The notes: generated by a model from the letters alone, not told the origin. 64,000 nt of DNA from Planctomycetota bacterium (GCA_020060765.1 JAGUZQ010000106.1:124001-188000), one strand, 5' to 3'; numbered from the stretch's first letter, positions 8,730 to 16,783 are shown. Translations and numbers: made by a program.

Positions 8730-9607
8730 CAAATTTGCAGACAGACCGGATAGCTATGCCCAGTCCCCTCATCAGCATCATTGTGCCCTGCTACAACGAG
8801 GAGGGCGTATTGCGCCGCAGCATTCCCGCCATGCTGGCTCAGGATTATTCGCCGCAACCGGAGATTATTTTCGTGGACGACGGCTCTACCGATAACACGG
8901 TGGGGATTATCCGGGAATACATGGCTCTGTCGCCAGTCATAAAATTGCTTCAGCAAAACCACGGCGGCCCCGCCCAGGCTCGGAACCTCGCCGCCGCCCA
9001 CGCCGCTGGCACCATTCTGGTTTTTAACGATGCCGACATGATACCGGAGTTCAGCTACGTTTCCGCGCTGGCAGCGCCGATTATTACCGGAACCACCAGC
9101 GGCTCTTTTACCACTAACGAACTGGTGGGAAATATCGGCAACTACTGGGCGGACTGCTGGTGCCTGGCTAGCGAATGCAGGCTTGGGAAACGTTATCCCG
9201 AAGACCAACCCGACGAATCGACGATCTTTCGCGCGTTGCTCAAGACAGAGTTCTACCGCGTCGGCGGCTATGCCGACGTCGGCGTGGGCGGCGTGGGCGA
9301 GGATTTCACCCTTTCACAAAAACTCGGTTACTGTGCGCGCAACGCGCCCGAGGCTGTGTGTTATCACGATAATCCCGGCACCTTCCAGGATTTTTTCCGT
9401 TCCGCCGCCTGGTACGGCAAGGGCTGGTATGCGAAATACGGCTGGCGCACCCTGCTTGCCGCTTTAGCGAAAAGAAATCCGCTTGTCAGCATGGCAGCGA
9501 ATTTCTGCAAAGGAAGATTTTATCATTCCGCCGGTCTGGCCTTGCACGACCTGGCGGTGCTAAAAGGGATGCTTTCCGCCGCGCTGGGCGGAACACATTT
9601 CAAGTAG
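8726..9607 (+). CDS. Family 2 glycosyltransferase
   Basis: GT-A fold transferase. ISIIVPCYNEEGVLRRSIPAML begins the domain, EIIFVDDGSTDNT is the nucleotide-binding DDG motif, VFNDADM supplies the DXD-like metal site, and GVGGVGEDFTLSQKL is the acceptor-side ED motif. It probably transfers a sugar from a nucleotide sugar to a membrane glycan or lipid. A GTG at 8726 overlaps the NUDIX stop; an ATG at 8756 (MPSPLISII) is an alternative and gives the more usual N-terminus. The gene is followed 34 bp later by a GT1/GT4 transferase, so the pair probably serves one surface-glycan pathway. Confidence 0.88.
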   Translation: MTNLQTDRIAMPSPLISIIVPCYNEEGVLRRSIPAMLAQDYSPQPEIIFVDDGSTDNTVGIIREYMALSPVIKLLQQNHGGPAQARNLAAAHAAGTILVFNDADMIPEFSYVSALAAPIITGTTSGSFTTNELVGNIGNYWADCWCLASECRLGKRYPEDQPDESTIFRALLKTEFYRVGGYADVGVGGVGEDFTLSQKLGYCARNAPEAVCYHDNPGTFQDFFRSAAWYGKGWYAKYGWRTLLAALAKRNPLVSMAANFCKGRFYHSAGLALHDLAVLKGMLSAALGGTHFK

Positions 9608-9641
9608 AGTCATCGTACCTGCGCGTACTCCGGGGATCAAC

Positions 9642-10754
9642 TTGTTCAATATCCTGCTGCTGACCACGGAAATGCGACCCGGCGGCGCGGAACGCATCGT
9701 TCACGACCTCGCCGTCAGCCTTGACCAGGAGAAATTCCGCGTCACCGTCGCGGCTTTGGACGGGCGCGGGGAATACGCCGACCGCATCCGCGCGCACGGA
9801 ATCGAAGTGATTGACCTGGGCGCGTATCACCCCTGGCGCGTGGACGTGGTGCTCAAAATCCGCAAACTGCTGCTGGAAAAAAATATTCACCTGCTTAACA
9901 CCCATCTCATTCATGCCAACGTGACTGGCCGCCTGGCGGCGGCGCTGCTGCCTAAAAAAATCCCGGTGATCTCGACCGTCCACATTGTCGAAAAAAGGCG
10001 GAAGGGGTGGCACTTCCGGCTGGACAGATTGACCTCCCGCTGGTGCGATCTGGAAATCTGCGTCAGCGAGGCGGCTAAAAAATTCCACCAGGAACAGACT
10101 GGTTTGCCTGACCAATTTTTCACTGTGATTCATAACGGCATTGACTTGTCCCGCTTCGAAGCCCTGCCAAATTCTGCCAACAGATGTTCTATCCGTGCCG
10201 AAATCGGCGTGCCGGAAGACGCCTTCCTGATCGGAGGATTCGGTCGCTTCAATTTCCAGAAAGGGTTTGACCTGTTCCTGCAGGCAATTGCCTGGCTGAA
10301 AAACGATGGCGTAGACTGCCGCTACGCGCTGGCGGGTTACGGGCCGGAAGAATTTGCTCTGAAAGAACTTGCGCGGGAACTCGGAGTATCAGACCAACTG
10401 GTCTTCGCCGGATATTTCCCCGCCGCTGAAGAGTTCATCCCCGCGCTCGACCTCTGCGTCGTGCCCTCACGCTGGGAGGGAATGCCGTTGGTTTTATTGG
10501 AAACGCTGGCGTGCGGCGTACCGGTGCTGGCGTCGGAAATAGATTCGCTACAAGAAGTTGCGGTAAATACCCCAGGCGTTTTTTACGTTCCCGCCGAATC
10601 GCCGCGGGAAATCGCAAAAAGAATCGCCGAAATCGCCGCCCTTCCCGCCAGCGAGACAACCGCCTTCATCCCTTCGCTGAAAGCACGGGCGGAATTTTTC
10701 TCGCTAAACAAAATGGTGGCAGGATATGAAGCCGCTTTTCTGAAATATCTGTAA
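9642..10754 (+). CDS. GT4-type glycosyltransferase (GT-B fold)
   Basis: 370 residues starting at TTG 9642, with CGGGGA as ribosome binding site. The N-terminal half has LLLTTEMRPGGAERIVHDLAVSL, the acceptor-domain start of GT4 enzymes. The C-terminal half has GGFGRFNFQKGFDLFLQAI and PSRWEGMPLVLLETLACGVPVLAS, the EX7E nucleotide-sugar binding motif. It acts at the cytoplasmic face on a polysaccharide or lipid acceptor. It is co-directional with the GT2 gene and probably in the same transcript. No ATG is available near the conserved start, so TTG is the best choice. Confidence 0.88.
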   Translation: MFNILLLTTEMRPGGAERIVHDLAVSLDQEKFRVTVAALDGRGEYADRIRAHGIEVIDLGAYHPWRVDVVLKIRKLLLEKNIHLLNTHLIHANVTGRLAAALLPKKIPVISTVHIVEKRRKGWHFRLDRLTSRWCDLEICVSEAAKKFHQEQTGLPDQFFTVIHNGIDLSRFEALPNSANRCSIRAEIGVPEDAFLIGGFGRFNFQKGFDLFLQAIAWLKNDGVDCRYALAGYGPEEFALKELARELGVSDQLVFAGYFPAAEEFIPALDLCVVPSRWEGMPLVLLETLACGVPVLASEIDSLQEVAVNTPGVFYVPAESPREIAKRIAEIAALPASETTAFIPSLKARAEFFSLNKMVAGYEAAFLKYL

Positions 10755-10850
10755 TCCCTTCCCTAATCCCAAGTTGCACGCTGTATAGAATAAATCCGCG
10801 TGCGGCGGAAACGCAATCCCGCTGACTAAAGACCTTTTTTTTTATAAATT

Positions 10851-10867
10851 TGCGCAAACGTATGTTC
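10851..10867. promoter_or_regulatory. LacI-family operator, distal copy
   Basis: TGCGCAAACGTATGTTC matches the proximal site at 10916-10932 at 16 of 17 positions. Both are CG-centred near-palindromes of the LacI/GalR type. This copy ends 7 bp before the -35 hexamer of the repressor gene. Centre-to-centre distance to the other site is 65 bp, about six helical turns, which fits DNA looping or cooperative binding. Confidence 0.72.
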
Positions 10868-10874
10868 AAAATAT

Positions 10875-10902
10875 TTGACAACGCCGATAAAGAGGATATT
10901 AT
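10875..10902 (+). promoter_or_regulatory. Promoter of the LacI-family gene
   Basis: TTGACA at 10875-10880 is a perfect -35 hexamer, and TATTAT at 10897-10902 is a 5/6 match to the -10 hexamer. The spacer is 16 bp. Transcription would begin near 10909, placing the proximal operator just downstream of the start and the distal one just upstream of -35. Confidence 0.68.
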
Positions 10903-10915
10903 CCCGGTATAAGGC

Positions 10916-10932
10916 TGCGCAAACGTTTGTTC
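10916..10932. promoter_or_regulatory. LacI-family operator, proximal copy
   Basis: TGCGCAAACGTTTGTTC contains the perfect 10-bp palindrome CAAACGTTTG. It lies between the predicted transcription start and the ATG at 10942, so a bound repressor would block elongation or initiation. Inferred negative autoregulation. Confidence 0.75.
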
Positions 10933-10941
10933 GGAGAAAGT

Positions 10942-11961
10942 ATGTCGACCCTGAAAGAGATTGCCAAGGCCGCGGGAGTGTCGGTGTCGGTCGCGTCGCG
11001 GGCGCTGAATCCCCAGCCTGACAAAAACGCGCGGGTGTCGGAAGAGACTCGTCTGCACGTGGAGAAAATCGCGAAGAAAATGGGCTATCGCCACAACCGC
11101 GCGGCGGAATTTCTCAAACGCGGCAAAGCGCCGGTGATCGGCGTGTTTCTGCCGGAGACCCCCAACAAGCTGATCGCGGAAATGACTTTCGGCATTTCGG
11201 AACAGGCGGAGGAGGAAGGCTTCCCGCTGGGGTTCCGCTTCGGGCTTTCGATCAAGCGCTACCGCGATTTCATGGAATCCACTTCCGACAGCCGCCATTG
11301 CGGCATTATCAGCTATCCCTATCACAATCTCGGGGCGGAAGTGAACGGGATTATGGAAAAGTTCCTCCAACGCGGCGGCAAATCGGTTTTCATCAGCGAC
11401 GCCTATACCGTCAAGGATGCGGTCACGGTTTCCATCGACGACCTGGAGGGAGGGCGCATCGCCGGACGGCATCTGTTGCAGAAGAACTGCCGCAGCTATT
11501 ACTTTTTCGGCTCCTACAACGCCTCCGCACCTAAACCGCTGGCGCCGGAAACTGCATTGCACGGTTACGCCCTGACCAGGAAACGCGGTTACGAAGAAGT
11601 TATTGCCGAAAGCGGCCAGAAGGTGCAGTGGATCACAGACCCGAACCGAGCTATCGATAAAATCCTGCATTCCTCGGCAACGAAGCTGCCCTGCGGGATT
11701 TTCTGTTCCGCCGACATGAACGCTCTGCACCTGTATGGCTGTCTGACCAATACCCCGCTGGTAATAGGGCGAGACGTTTACGTCATCGGCTACGACGACC
11801 TCTACCTTACGCCTTACCTGAACCCGCCGCTTACCACCATCAACCAACCGATGCGGGAACTGGGAAAGGTGGCGGTGACGAAAATCATCCGCATGATCTA
11901 CGGCAAGGAAGAATCCAGCACGGTTATCCCGCCGCGACTGGTGGTCAGGGAATCGGCTTGA
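10942..11961 (+). CDS. LacI-family transcriptional repressor
   Basis: 339 residues. The N-terminal helix-turn-helix reads TLKEIAKAAGVSVSVASRALN, followed by the hinge helix region GYRHNRAAEFLKRGK. The rest is a periplasmic-binding-protein-like sensor with VIGVFLPE, a VTVSIDDLEGGRIAGRHLL segment, IGRDVYVIGYDDLYLTPYLNPPLTTINQPMRELG and a C-terminal PPRLVVRESA, all standard for the family. The ATG at 10942 has the ribosome binding site GGAGAAAG; an upstream in-frame TTG at 10927 would lie inside the operator and is less likely. Two operators surround the promoter. Downstream sugar isomerase and oxidoreductase genes are likely regulatory targets, though they are separated from it by a repeat. Confidence 0.93.
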   Translation: MSTLKEIAKAAGVSVSVASRALNPQPDKNARVSEETRLHVEKIAKKMGYRHNRAAEFLKRGKAPVIGVFLPETPNKLIAEMTFGISEQAEEEGFPLGFRFGLSIKRYRDFMESTSDSRHCGIISYPYHNLGAEVNGIMEKFLQRGGKSVFISDAYTVKDAVTVSIDDLEGGRIAGRHLLQKNCRSYYFFGSYNASAPKPLAPETALHGYALTRKRGYEEVIAESGQKVQWITDPNRAIDKILHSSATKLPCGIFCSADMNALHLYGCLTNTPLVIGRDVYVIGYDDLYLTPYLNPPLTTINQPMRELGKVAVTKIIRMIYGKEESSTVIPPRLVVRESA

Positions 11962-11996
11962 AAACGACTTTTTCATCTTTAGGGGAGAGGATTTTT

Positions 11997-12132
11997 AGTC
12001 TCCAGTTGACAGTCTCCAGTCTCCAGTAATTACTGTACAAACGCTCAGGATCAAACAGTAGAAAAATTGCCTGTCCCACTATTCTGTAATTAGCTTTCGG
12101 AAACAAACACTGGAGACTGTCAACTGGAGACT
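11997..12132. repeat. Heptamer-based inverted-repeat element, copy 1
   Basis: Two perfect 24-bp inverted arms (11997-12020 and 12109-12132) enclose 88 bp. The arms read as 7-base units, AGTCTCC AGTTGAC AGTCTCC AGT, and the left arm continues for another unit. The inner sequence is related to the reverse complement of the element at 17491-17612 (for example GTACAA followed by a CAGG-containing stretch). There is no coding capacity. It lies between the LacI gene and the sugar isomerase gene and could act as a terminator or RNA hairpin. Confidence 0.75.
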
Positions 12133-12226
12133 TGACCTCTTCGCCTATAATAAACTAAGACCTTATAAACATGACCCGGGCGTCCGGGATATTTTCAATA
12201 ATTCAAAGTTCACACTGGAGAAAGAA

Positions 12227-12979
12227 ATGAGCAGGATTCCGATTGCGTTGCAGTTGTATTCCATTCGAGAGGAATGCAAGAACAACCTGGCGGAAGCGCT
12301 GAGGAAAGTGGCGGAAATGGGGTATGACGGCGTGGAGTTCGCCGGATTTTTCGAGCACAAGGCGAAGGATGTCAAAAAGATGCTGGACGACAACGGCCTC
12401 AAGGTCGCCGGTTCGCACCTGGGCATTCCCACCATGCTGGGCGACGAATTCGAAAAAACCGTGGCGTATCAGGCGGAAATCGGCAGCAAATACCCGATCA
12501 TTCCCGGCCTGCCCAAGGAATATACGGAAAACCTCGCCGCCTGGAAAAAGACGGCAGATATTTTCAACGAACTCGCCGCCAAGCTGAAGAAGCATGGCAT
12601 GTTCACCGGCTATCACAACCACCACACCGAGTTCACTCCCGTGGAAGGGAAAAAGCCGTGGGACTTTTTCTTCGACAACACCTGCCGCGACGTCGTCATG
12701 CAGATCGACACCGGCAATGCCCTGCACGGCGGTGCCGACCCATTGCCATATCTGGAAAAATATGCCGGTCGCGCCCGCACGGTACACCTGAAGGAATTCT
12801 CTTCCAAGATCGCCGAACCTGTAATCGGCCAGGGAGAGGTAAAGTGGAAAAAGTTCTTCAAGCTGTGCGAAACCGTCGGCGCGACCGAATGGTATATCGT
12901 CGAACAGGAAAAATATCCCATGCCGCCGCTGGACAGCGCGCGCGCCTGTATCGATTTTCTGAAGGGAATGGGTAAGTAA
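12227..12979 (+). CDS. Sugar phosphate isomerase/epimerase (xylose-isomerase-like TIM barrel)
   Basis: 250 residues. The start IPIALQLYSIREECKNNLAEALRKVAEMGYDGVEFAGFF is the usual first strand-helix of this family. Metal ligands are suggested by GYHNHHTEF, VVMQIDTGNALHGG, TVHLKEF and the late EQEK. Members isomerise or epimerise sugars, inositols or hydroxypyruvate-like compounds; the substrate is unknown here. The ATG at 12227 has GGAGAAAG upstream. It is followed 22 bp later by an oxidoreductase of the Gfo/Idh/MocA family, the common pair in inositol-like or rare-sugar catabolism. Confidence 0.88.
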   Translation: MSRIPIALQLYSIREECKNNLAEALRKVAEMGYDGVEFAGFFEHKAKDVKKMLDDNGLKVAGSHLGIPTMLGDEFEKTVAYQAEIGSKYPIIPGLPKEYTENLAAWKKTADIFNELAAKLKKHGMFTGYHNHHTEFTPVEGKKPWDFFFDNTCRDVVMQIDTGNALHGGADPLPYLEKYAGRARTVHLKEFSSKIAEPVIGQGEVKWKKFFKLCETVGATEWYIVEQEKYPMPPLDSARACIDFLKGMGK

Positions 12980-13001
12980 GCCATTAAGCCAGGAGAACAC
13001 A

Positions 13002-14057
13002 ATGACCAAGATCAAGGTAGGCATCGTAGGCGCGGGGCAGATTTCCTATGGCCACGTGACCCAGATCAACGAACACCCCGGCGCGGAAGTGGTGGCTGTC
13101 GCCGATCCGAGCGAAAAGCGCGCCAAGCTGTTGCAGGAAAAATTCAGCCTGCCCCAGCGCTACCAGGACGCCAAGGAAATGATTGCCGATCCTGAAATCG
13201 ACGCGGTATCGATCGCCGTGCCGAATTTCCTGCACGCTCCCGTTGCACTGGACGCGCTCAAGGCAGGCAAGCACGTGCTGCTGGACAAGCCTTTCGCGCT
13301 GAATTACAAGGAAGCGCAGTCGGTCGTAGCCGCCGCGAAAAAAGCGAAAAAAGTTTTCACCATGGGCATGAACTGGCGCTTCAACCAGCACGCCCAGACC
13401 ATCCGCGCCCTGACCGACCGCAAGGAGTTCGGTGAAATCTACCACGCCAAGGCGACTATCCTGCGCCGCTGCGGCATCCCCAAATTCGGCACCTGGTTCT
13501 GCGAAAAGAAGAAATCCGGCGGCGGCTGCATGCTGGACATCGGCGTCCACTTCCTCGACCTGTGCCTCTATGCCATCAATAATTTCAAACCGGTCTCGGT
13601 CTCCGGCCAGACCTACACCAAGTTCGGCAACCGCAAACTCGGCGGCGGCACCTGGGGCATGTCCGACCCCGGCAAGCACGTGTTCGACGTCGACGATTTC
13701 GCCTCCGCCCTGATCCGCTTCGAGAACGGCGCGACCGTGACGCTGGACGTCGCCTGGGCCATGCACCAGAAGGAAGACACGAAAATGTCTGTCCAGCTCA
13801 TGGGCACCCAGGCGGGAGCCAGCATGTTACCGCAGGCGGAAATCTATCGTTATGGCAAGAAAAAAGGCGAATACGAAGTGGTCGAACCGCAGAAGGTCAA
13901 GCCGCCTTATCCCGGCAAGACCCGCTTTGGCAACTGGATCGACGCGATTCTGAAAAAGGATAAACTCTGCTGCGCACCGGAAGAGGCGCTGGCGGTGCAG
14001 AAAATCCTGGACGGCATCTATGAATCCTCCCGCACGGGGAAGGAAGTCAAGCTTTAG
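13002..14057 (+). CDS. Gfo/Idh/MocA-family oxidoreductase
   Basis: 351 residues. The Rossmann start KVGIVGAGQISYGHV binds NAD(P). VSIAVPNFLHAPVALDALKAGKHVLLDKPFALN contains the family's conserved DKP (usually EKP) with the catalytic Lys. GGGCMLDIGVHFLDL supplies the conserved Asp-His pair. It would oxidise or reduce a sugar or cyclitol hydroxyl. The ribosome binding site AGGAG precedes ATG 13002. It lies directly behind the isomerase gene and is probably in one operon; a hairpin terminator follows at 14120-14154. Confidence 0.92.
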   Translation: MTKIKVGIVGAGQISYGHVTQINEHPGAEVVAVADPSEKRAKLLQEKFSLPQRYQDAKEMIADPEIDAVSIAVPNFLHAPVALDALKAGKHVLLDKPFALNYKEAQSVVAAAKKAKKVFTMGMNWRFNQHAQTIRALTDRKEFGEIYHAKATILRRCGIPKFGTWFCEKKKSGGGCMLDIGVHFLDLCLYAINNFKPVSVSGQTYTKFGNRKLGGGTWGMSDPGKHVFDVDDFASALIRFENGATVTLDVAWAMHQKEDTKMSVQLMGTQAGASMLPQAEIYRYGKKKGEYEVVEPQKVKPPYPGKTRFGNWIDAILKKDKLCCAPEEALAVQKILDGIYESSRTGKEVKL

Positions 14058-14080
14058 ATTGCCCGTCGGCCTGCGGAAAA

Positions 14081-14125
14081 AGTCTCCAGTTTTGGCTTGC
14101 GAAAGTTTTTCTGAAAAACAGAAGG
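14081..14125. repeat. Half copy of the heptamer-based element
   Basis: AGTCTCCAGTTTTGGCTTGC and the following bases align with 17490-17535 (CTCCAGTATTGGCTTCTCAA and on, including a later AAAACAGAAGG/TAATAGAAGATG match). Only one side of the element is present. It runs directly into the terminator hairpin behind the oxidoreductase gene. Confidence 0.5.
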
Positions 14126-14154
14126 TGCACCGGTTTGGGTGTGCCTTCTTCTTT
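14120..14154 (+). terminator. Rho-independent terminator after the oxidoreductase gene
   Basis: Arms AGAAGGTGCACC (14120-14131) and GGTGTGCCTTCT (14138-14149) pair over 12 positions, with two G-U wobbles in RNA, around a six-base loop. TCTTTAT follows. It lies 62 bp after the oxidoreductase stop and fits the end of the isomerase-oxidoreductase transcript. Confidence 0.7.
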
Positions 14155-14289
14155 ATGCCTCAGTAAAACTGATTTTACAACTCCGATGACGACGCGATAG
14201 AGCAGATACTGGAGCAGATAAAATCTTTGTTTTTATCATGGTTAATGGTATATTATAAGTGCGAAGTGAATTAAGCTGAGGAGATTGCT

Positions 14290-14751
14290 TTGCACAGGAT
14301 CAGGGCGTATGTGGATACCTCGGTTTTTGGCGGTGTTCATGACGAAGAATTTCAGGACGCAAGCAAAAGATTTTTCAAACTGGTTCAAGAGGGACGTTTT
14401 ATAGCCGTTATTTCCCGAGTAACCGTTGACGAAATCTCGGGCGCGCCAGAAAAGGTTAGACAGATTTTAGCTGATCTTGCCGATGATTGCCTGGAGATTT
14501 ATGAATTTACCGAAGAAGCCAGCCAGCTCGCCAAGGCTTATATTGATGCGGAAGCGTTGGGTAAAGCTTCATTTGAAGATGCCATGCATGTGGCGATTGC
14601 AACGGTTTTAAATGTTGACCTGATTCTAAGCTGGAACTTCAAACATATTGTGAATTATAATCGGATCATGAAGTTCAATAGCGTGAATTTGGCAAATGGA
14701 TATAGGATGGTAGAGATACGCAGTCCTTTGGAGATTGGCAATGACGACTAA
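14290..14751 (+). CDS. PIN-domain protein, VapC-like putative toxin
   Basis: 153 residues from TTG 14290, with GAGGAG eight bases upstream. The PIN-domain acidic residues are visible: AYVDTSVFGG (first Asp), VTVDEIS (Glu), SFEDAMHVAIAT (Asp, with the adjacent acidic residue) and LILSWNFKHI in place of the common TWNFKH motif. PIN proteins are magnesium-dependent ribonucleases and many are toxins. The small gene behind it overlaps by 11 bp and is likely its partner. Codon use is more AT-rich than the surrounding sugar genes, suggesting transfer. Confidence 0.85.
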   Translation: MHRIRAYVDTSVFGGVHDEEFQDASKRFFKLVQEGRFIAVISRVTVDEISGAPEKVRQILADLADDCLEIYEFTEEASQLAKAYIDAEALGKASFEDAMHVAIATVLNVDLILSWNFKHIVNYNRIMKFNSVNLANGYRMVEIRSPLEIGNDD

Positions 14752-14938
14752 AGAGAAGACCTTTGATTGCGTTGAAATGAAACGTCAATGTCAGGAAAAA
14801 ATGCGGCTGGAGTATGAGTCCCGTAAAGATGAATTTACATCATATCTTGATTTTATCAATCACAAGGCGGAAGAAAGTAACCTCTGGAAAATATTGCAAG
14901 ATAAAATTGCACGGGCAAAGGCAAAGTCCGCATCTTAG
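14741..14938 (+). CDS. Small partner protein of the PIN-domain gene (putative antitoxin)
   Basis: 65 residues beginning at ATG 14741, inside the last codons of the PIN gene, with GGAG upstream. The protein is highly charged and predicted helical (DCVEMKRQCQEKMRLEYESRKDEF...). It lacks an obvious ribbon-helix-helix or AbrB motif. Small proteins of this style often lie directly behind PIN genes of this type. In classical vapBC the antitoxin gene comes first, so the order is reversed. The antitoxin role is inferred from position only. Confidence 0.62.
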   Translation: MTTKEKTFDCVEMKRQCQEKMRLEYESRKDEFTSYLDFINHKAEESNLWKILQDKIARAKAKSAS

Positions 14939-15004
14939 CCCATTTCAGAGAGAATTCCGAGAACACGATACTTAATTCCTGAATTCCCTAACCGTAACTC
15001 CCAG

Positions 15005-16216
15005 TCACAGCCACCAACCCGCCGAAAGGGCGACCAACCCCGCGAGAATTGCCGCCGCCCAACCCGGATAGCGGCACGCCAACCGCCAGGCGGCGGTCGT
15101 GAACGGTTCTTCGATGGTTTCCAGCGTGTGCAGATCGAGGCATTTTTCCAGATCGAACCGCAGGTCGTCGGCGCTCTGGTAACGTGCGCCGGGGTCGAAA
15201 CTGAGCGCCTTCATCGCCACCTCGCCAAGCCGGGGCGGAAAGCGGCGGCGGGCGGAATATTTACCCGGCTCGGCAATTTGCCCCGCCTTGACCTTTTCGA
15301 TAAATTCCTCTTCCGACGCCGCTTCGATCGGCAGATGCAGGGTGAGGATTTCGTACAGCATCACCCCGATGGCGTAGATGTCGCTGCGCTCGTCGATTTC
15401 GTCCACCGCTCCCCGCGCCTGCTCGGGAGACATGTACGCGGGGGTTCCGGCGACAGTGCCGTAATGGGTGGAATAGATCCCCCGGTCGTGACGATAGCTG
15501 CCGACCTTTTCGCCGGAAGGGGAGCCGATGTTTTTCGCCCCCACCCGCGCCAGCCCCCAGTCCATCACCTGTACCGCGCCGTCGTCGCCCAGCATGACGT
15601 TGTCCGGTTTCAGGTCGCGGTGCACCACGCCGCGCCCGTGCGCGTAGGCGATAGCCTTGCAGACCTGCACCAGGCTGGTCACCAGCACCCGCAACCGGAA
15701 GGTTCCCTTGTCCAGCCCCGGATCCGCCAGCATCGCGTCCAACCGGTCGCGCAGGGTATGGCCGCGCACCAACTGCATGGTAAAGAACAGCCGGCCCTGG
15801 GCGTCGACTCCCAGTTCGTGGACAGGCACGATGTTCGGATGTTCGAGCTGACCGGTGACCTGCGCCTCCTCCACGAAGCGCGCCCGGTTTTCCTCGTGCG
15901 CGTCGAGGGAGAGGGTTTTCATCGCCACCGTGCGGCGGATGTCGCGGTCGAAAACCCGCAGCACCTTGCCCATGCCGCCCAGCGCGATGGTTTCGTTCAC
16001 CTCGTATTTCCGTTCGCCGGAATAGTTGCTCAATAATTCTCCGGCGGGCAGGTCGGCGGAGCTTTCCTGGCGACCGGTGAGTTTGCGGATATGGGTGGTG
16101 TGCCTGCCCTTGCCGCCGTCGAGCACAGGCAGAGACACGCCTCCCTCCAGCCCCGCGCGCGACAAGGCGCTGGAGCCTCCCGCCTCGGAGGGCTGGTCGG
16201 CCTGGTTGTCAGTCAT
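15005..16216 (-). CDS. Serine/threonine protein kinase with C-terminal membrane anchor
   Basis: 403 residues. The kinase subdomains are in order: glycine loop ALGGMGKVLRV, catalytic-site lysine in VAMKTL, HRDLKPDNVM, VMDWGLAR (DWG replaces the metal-binding DFG) and GTPAYMSPEQA, then ERSDIYAIGVMLYE. DWG is common among PVC kinases, so activity is likely. A hydrophobic segment at the very end (WAAAILAGLVALSAGWWL) makes a tail anchor; the extracellular sensor that usually follows is absent. The ATG at 16216 has GGAGCAGG upstream; the open frame extends 36 bp further into the terminator of rpoZ, which argues against a longer start. Stop codons in the frame beyond the end show no continuation. 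Confidence 0.92.
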   Translation of the reverse strand: MTDNQADQPSEAGGSSALSRAGLEGGVSLPVLDGGKGRHTTHIRKLTGRQESSADLPAGELLSNYSGERKYEVNETIALGGMGKVLRVFDRDIRRTVAMKTLSLDAHEENRARFVEEAQVTGQLEHPNIVPVHELGVDAQGRLFFTMQLVRGHTLRDRLDAMLADPGLDKGTFRLRVLVTSLVQVCKAIAYAHGRGVVHRDLKPDNVMLGDDGAVQVMDWGLARVGAKNIGSPSGEKVGSYRHDRGIYSTHYGTVAGTPAYMSPEQARGAVDEIDERSDIYAIGVMLYEILTLHLPIEAASEEEFIEKVKAGQIAEPGKYSARRRFPPRLGEVAMKALSFDPGARYQSADDLRFDLEKCLDLHTLETIEEPFTTAAWRLACRYPGWAAAILAGLVALSAGWWL

Positions 16217-16229
16217 GACCCTGCTCCGT

Positions 16230-16269
16230 AAAAAAAAATACTGTCCCGGCAAAAGAACGGGACAGTATT
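16230..16269 (-). terminator. Rho-independent terminator of rpoZ
   Basis: Perfect 12-bp arms, AATACTGTCCCG (16237-16248) and CGGGACAGTATT (16258-16269), with a nine-base loop. Read on the minus strand the hairpin is followed by a run of T residues. It lies 35 bp past the rpoZ stop and just upstream of the kinase start, so the two minus-strand genes are probably transcribed apart. Confidence 0.9.
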
Positions 16270-16303
16270 ATGTTTATTCAAAAAAGCATGTGCGCTATCC
16301 GCT

Positions 16304-16603
16304 TTATTCCTCGAAGTCTTCTCCCAGACCCAGGATATCCATATCGGAAGCGGCGGCGACTTCCTCGTTTTCATATTCGGCGGTGTCCAGCCAGATCTTG
16401 TCAGCCAGGATTTCCCGCGCCGCGACCGAAATCAGGGATTCGTTTCCCTGCCGTTCGACCAGGTATGGTGCCCCGGCGTTAAACATGCGCAGCCGCCTGG
16501 AGATCAGAACCGTCAGGCGATGGCGACCGCCGACCTTTTCCGCCAGTTGATCCAGCGGGAGATTATGTAAGGATTCGTATATCTGCACCGTTCGCATCTC
16601 CAT
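16304..16603 (-). CDS. rpoZ: RNA polymerase omega subunit
   Basis: 99 residues. The segment EKVGGRHRLTVLISRRLRMFNAGAPYLV matches the conserved omega region that embraces the beta-prime C-terminus (usually VxNRFxLVxxAxxRARQL), and ISVAAREILADKI matches the following VALREIAEGKI helix. The acidic C-terminal tail is normal for omega. The subunit aids polymerase assembly and ppGpp response in other bacteria. ATG 16603 is chosen; a second ATG six bases later is possible. A clear terminator follows the gene. Confidence 0.82.
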   Translation of the reverse strand: MEMRTVQIYESLHNLPLDQLAEKVGGRHRLTVLISRRLRMFNAGAPYLVERQGNESLISVAAREILADKIWLDTAEYENEEVAAASDMDILGLGEDFEE

Positions 16604-16718
16604 TTTTCGGCAATAAACAAAACAGGAAGGGATAGTCTACCTCCCCGGGAGAACTTGTCAAGGAAATTCGGGGTATTTGCCGCGATTTAACAGAATACCA
16701 AAACCGGCGGAATTAAAC

Positions 16719-16747
16719 TTGCCTGTCAAGCGGGGTCAAGGTATAGT
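16719..16747 (+). promoter_or_regulatory. Promoter of the response regulator gene
   Basis: TTGCCT at 16719-16724 and TATAGT at 16742-16747 are spaced by exactly 17 bp, giving a start site near 16754, 30 bp before the ATG. Confidence 0.55.
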
Positions 16748-16783
16748 ACTCATATCATTTGAGATACAATAATTGGCGGACTT

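Noticed and set aside
10666-11976. Minus-strand frame of 436 codons opposite the LacI gene
   Set aside because: Antisense shadow; the plus strand carries a full LacI protein with its operators.
12132-12151. Promoter before the sugar isomerase gene (TTGACC and TATAAT)
   Set aside because: TATAAT is perfect but the spacing to TTGACC is only 8 bp, and no -35 at normal distance was found.
16217-16252. Upstream extension of the kinase gene
   Set aside because: The extra 12 codons lie in the rpoZ terminator and have no ribosome binding site; ATG 16216 is better placed.
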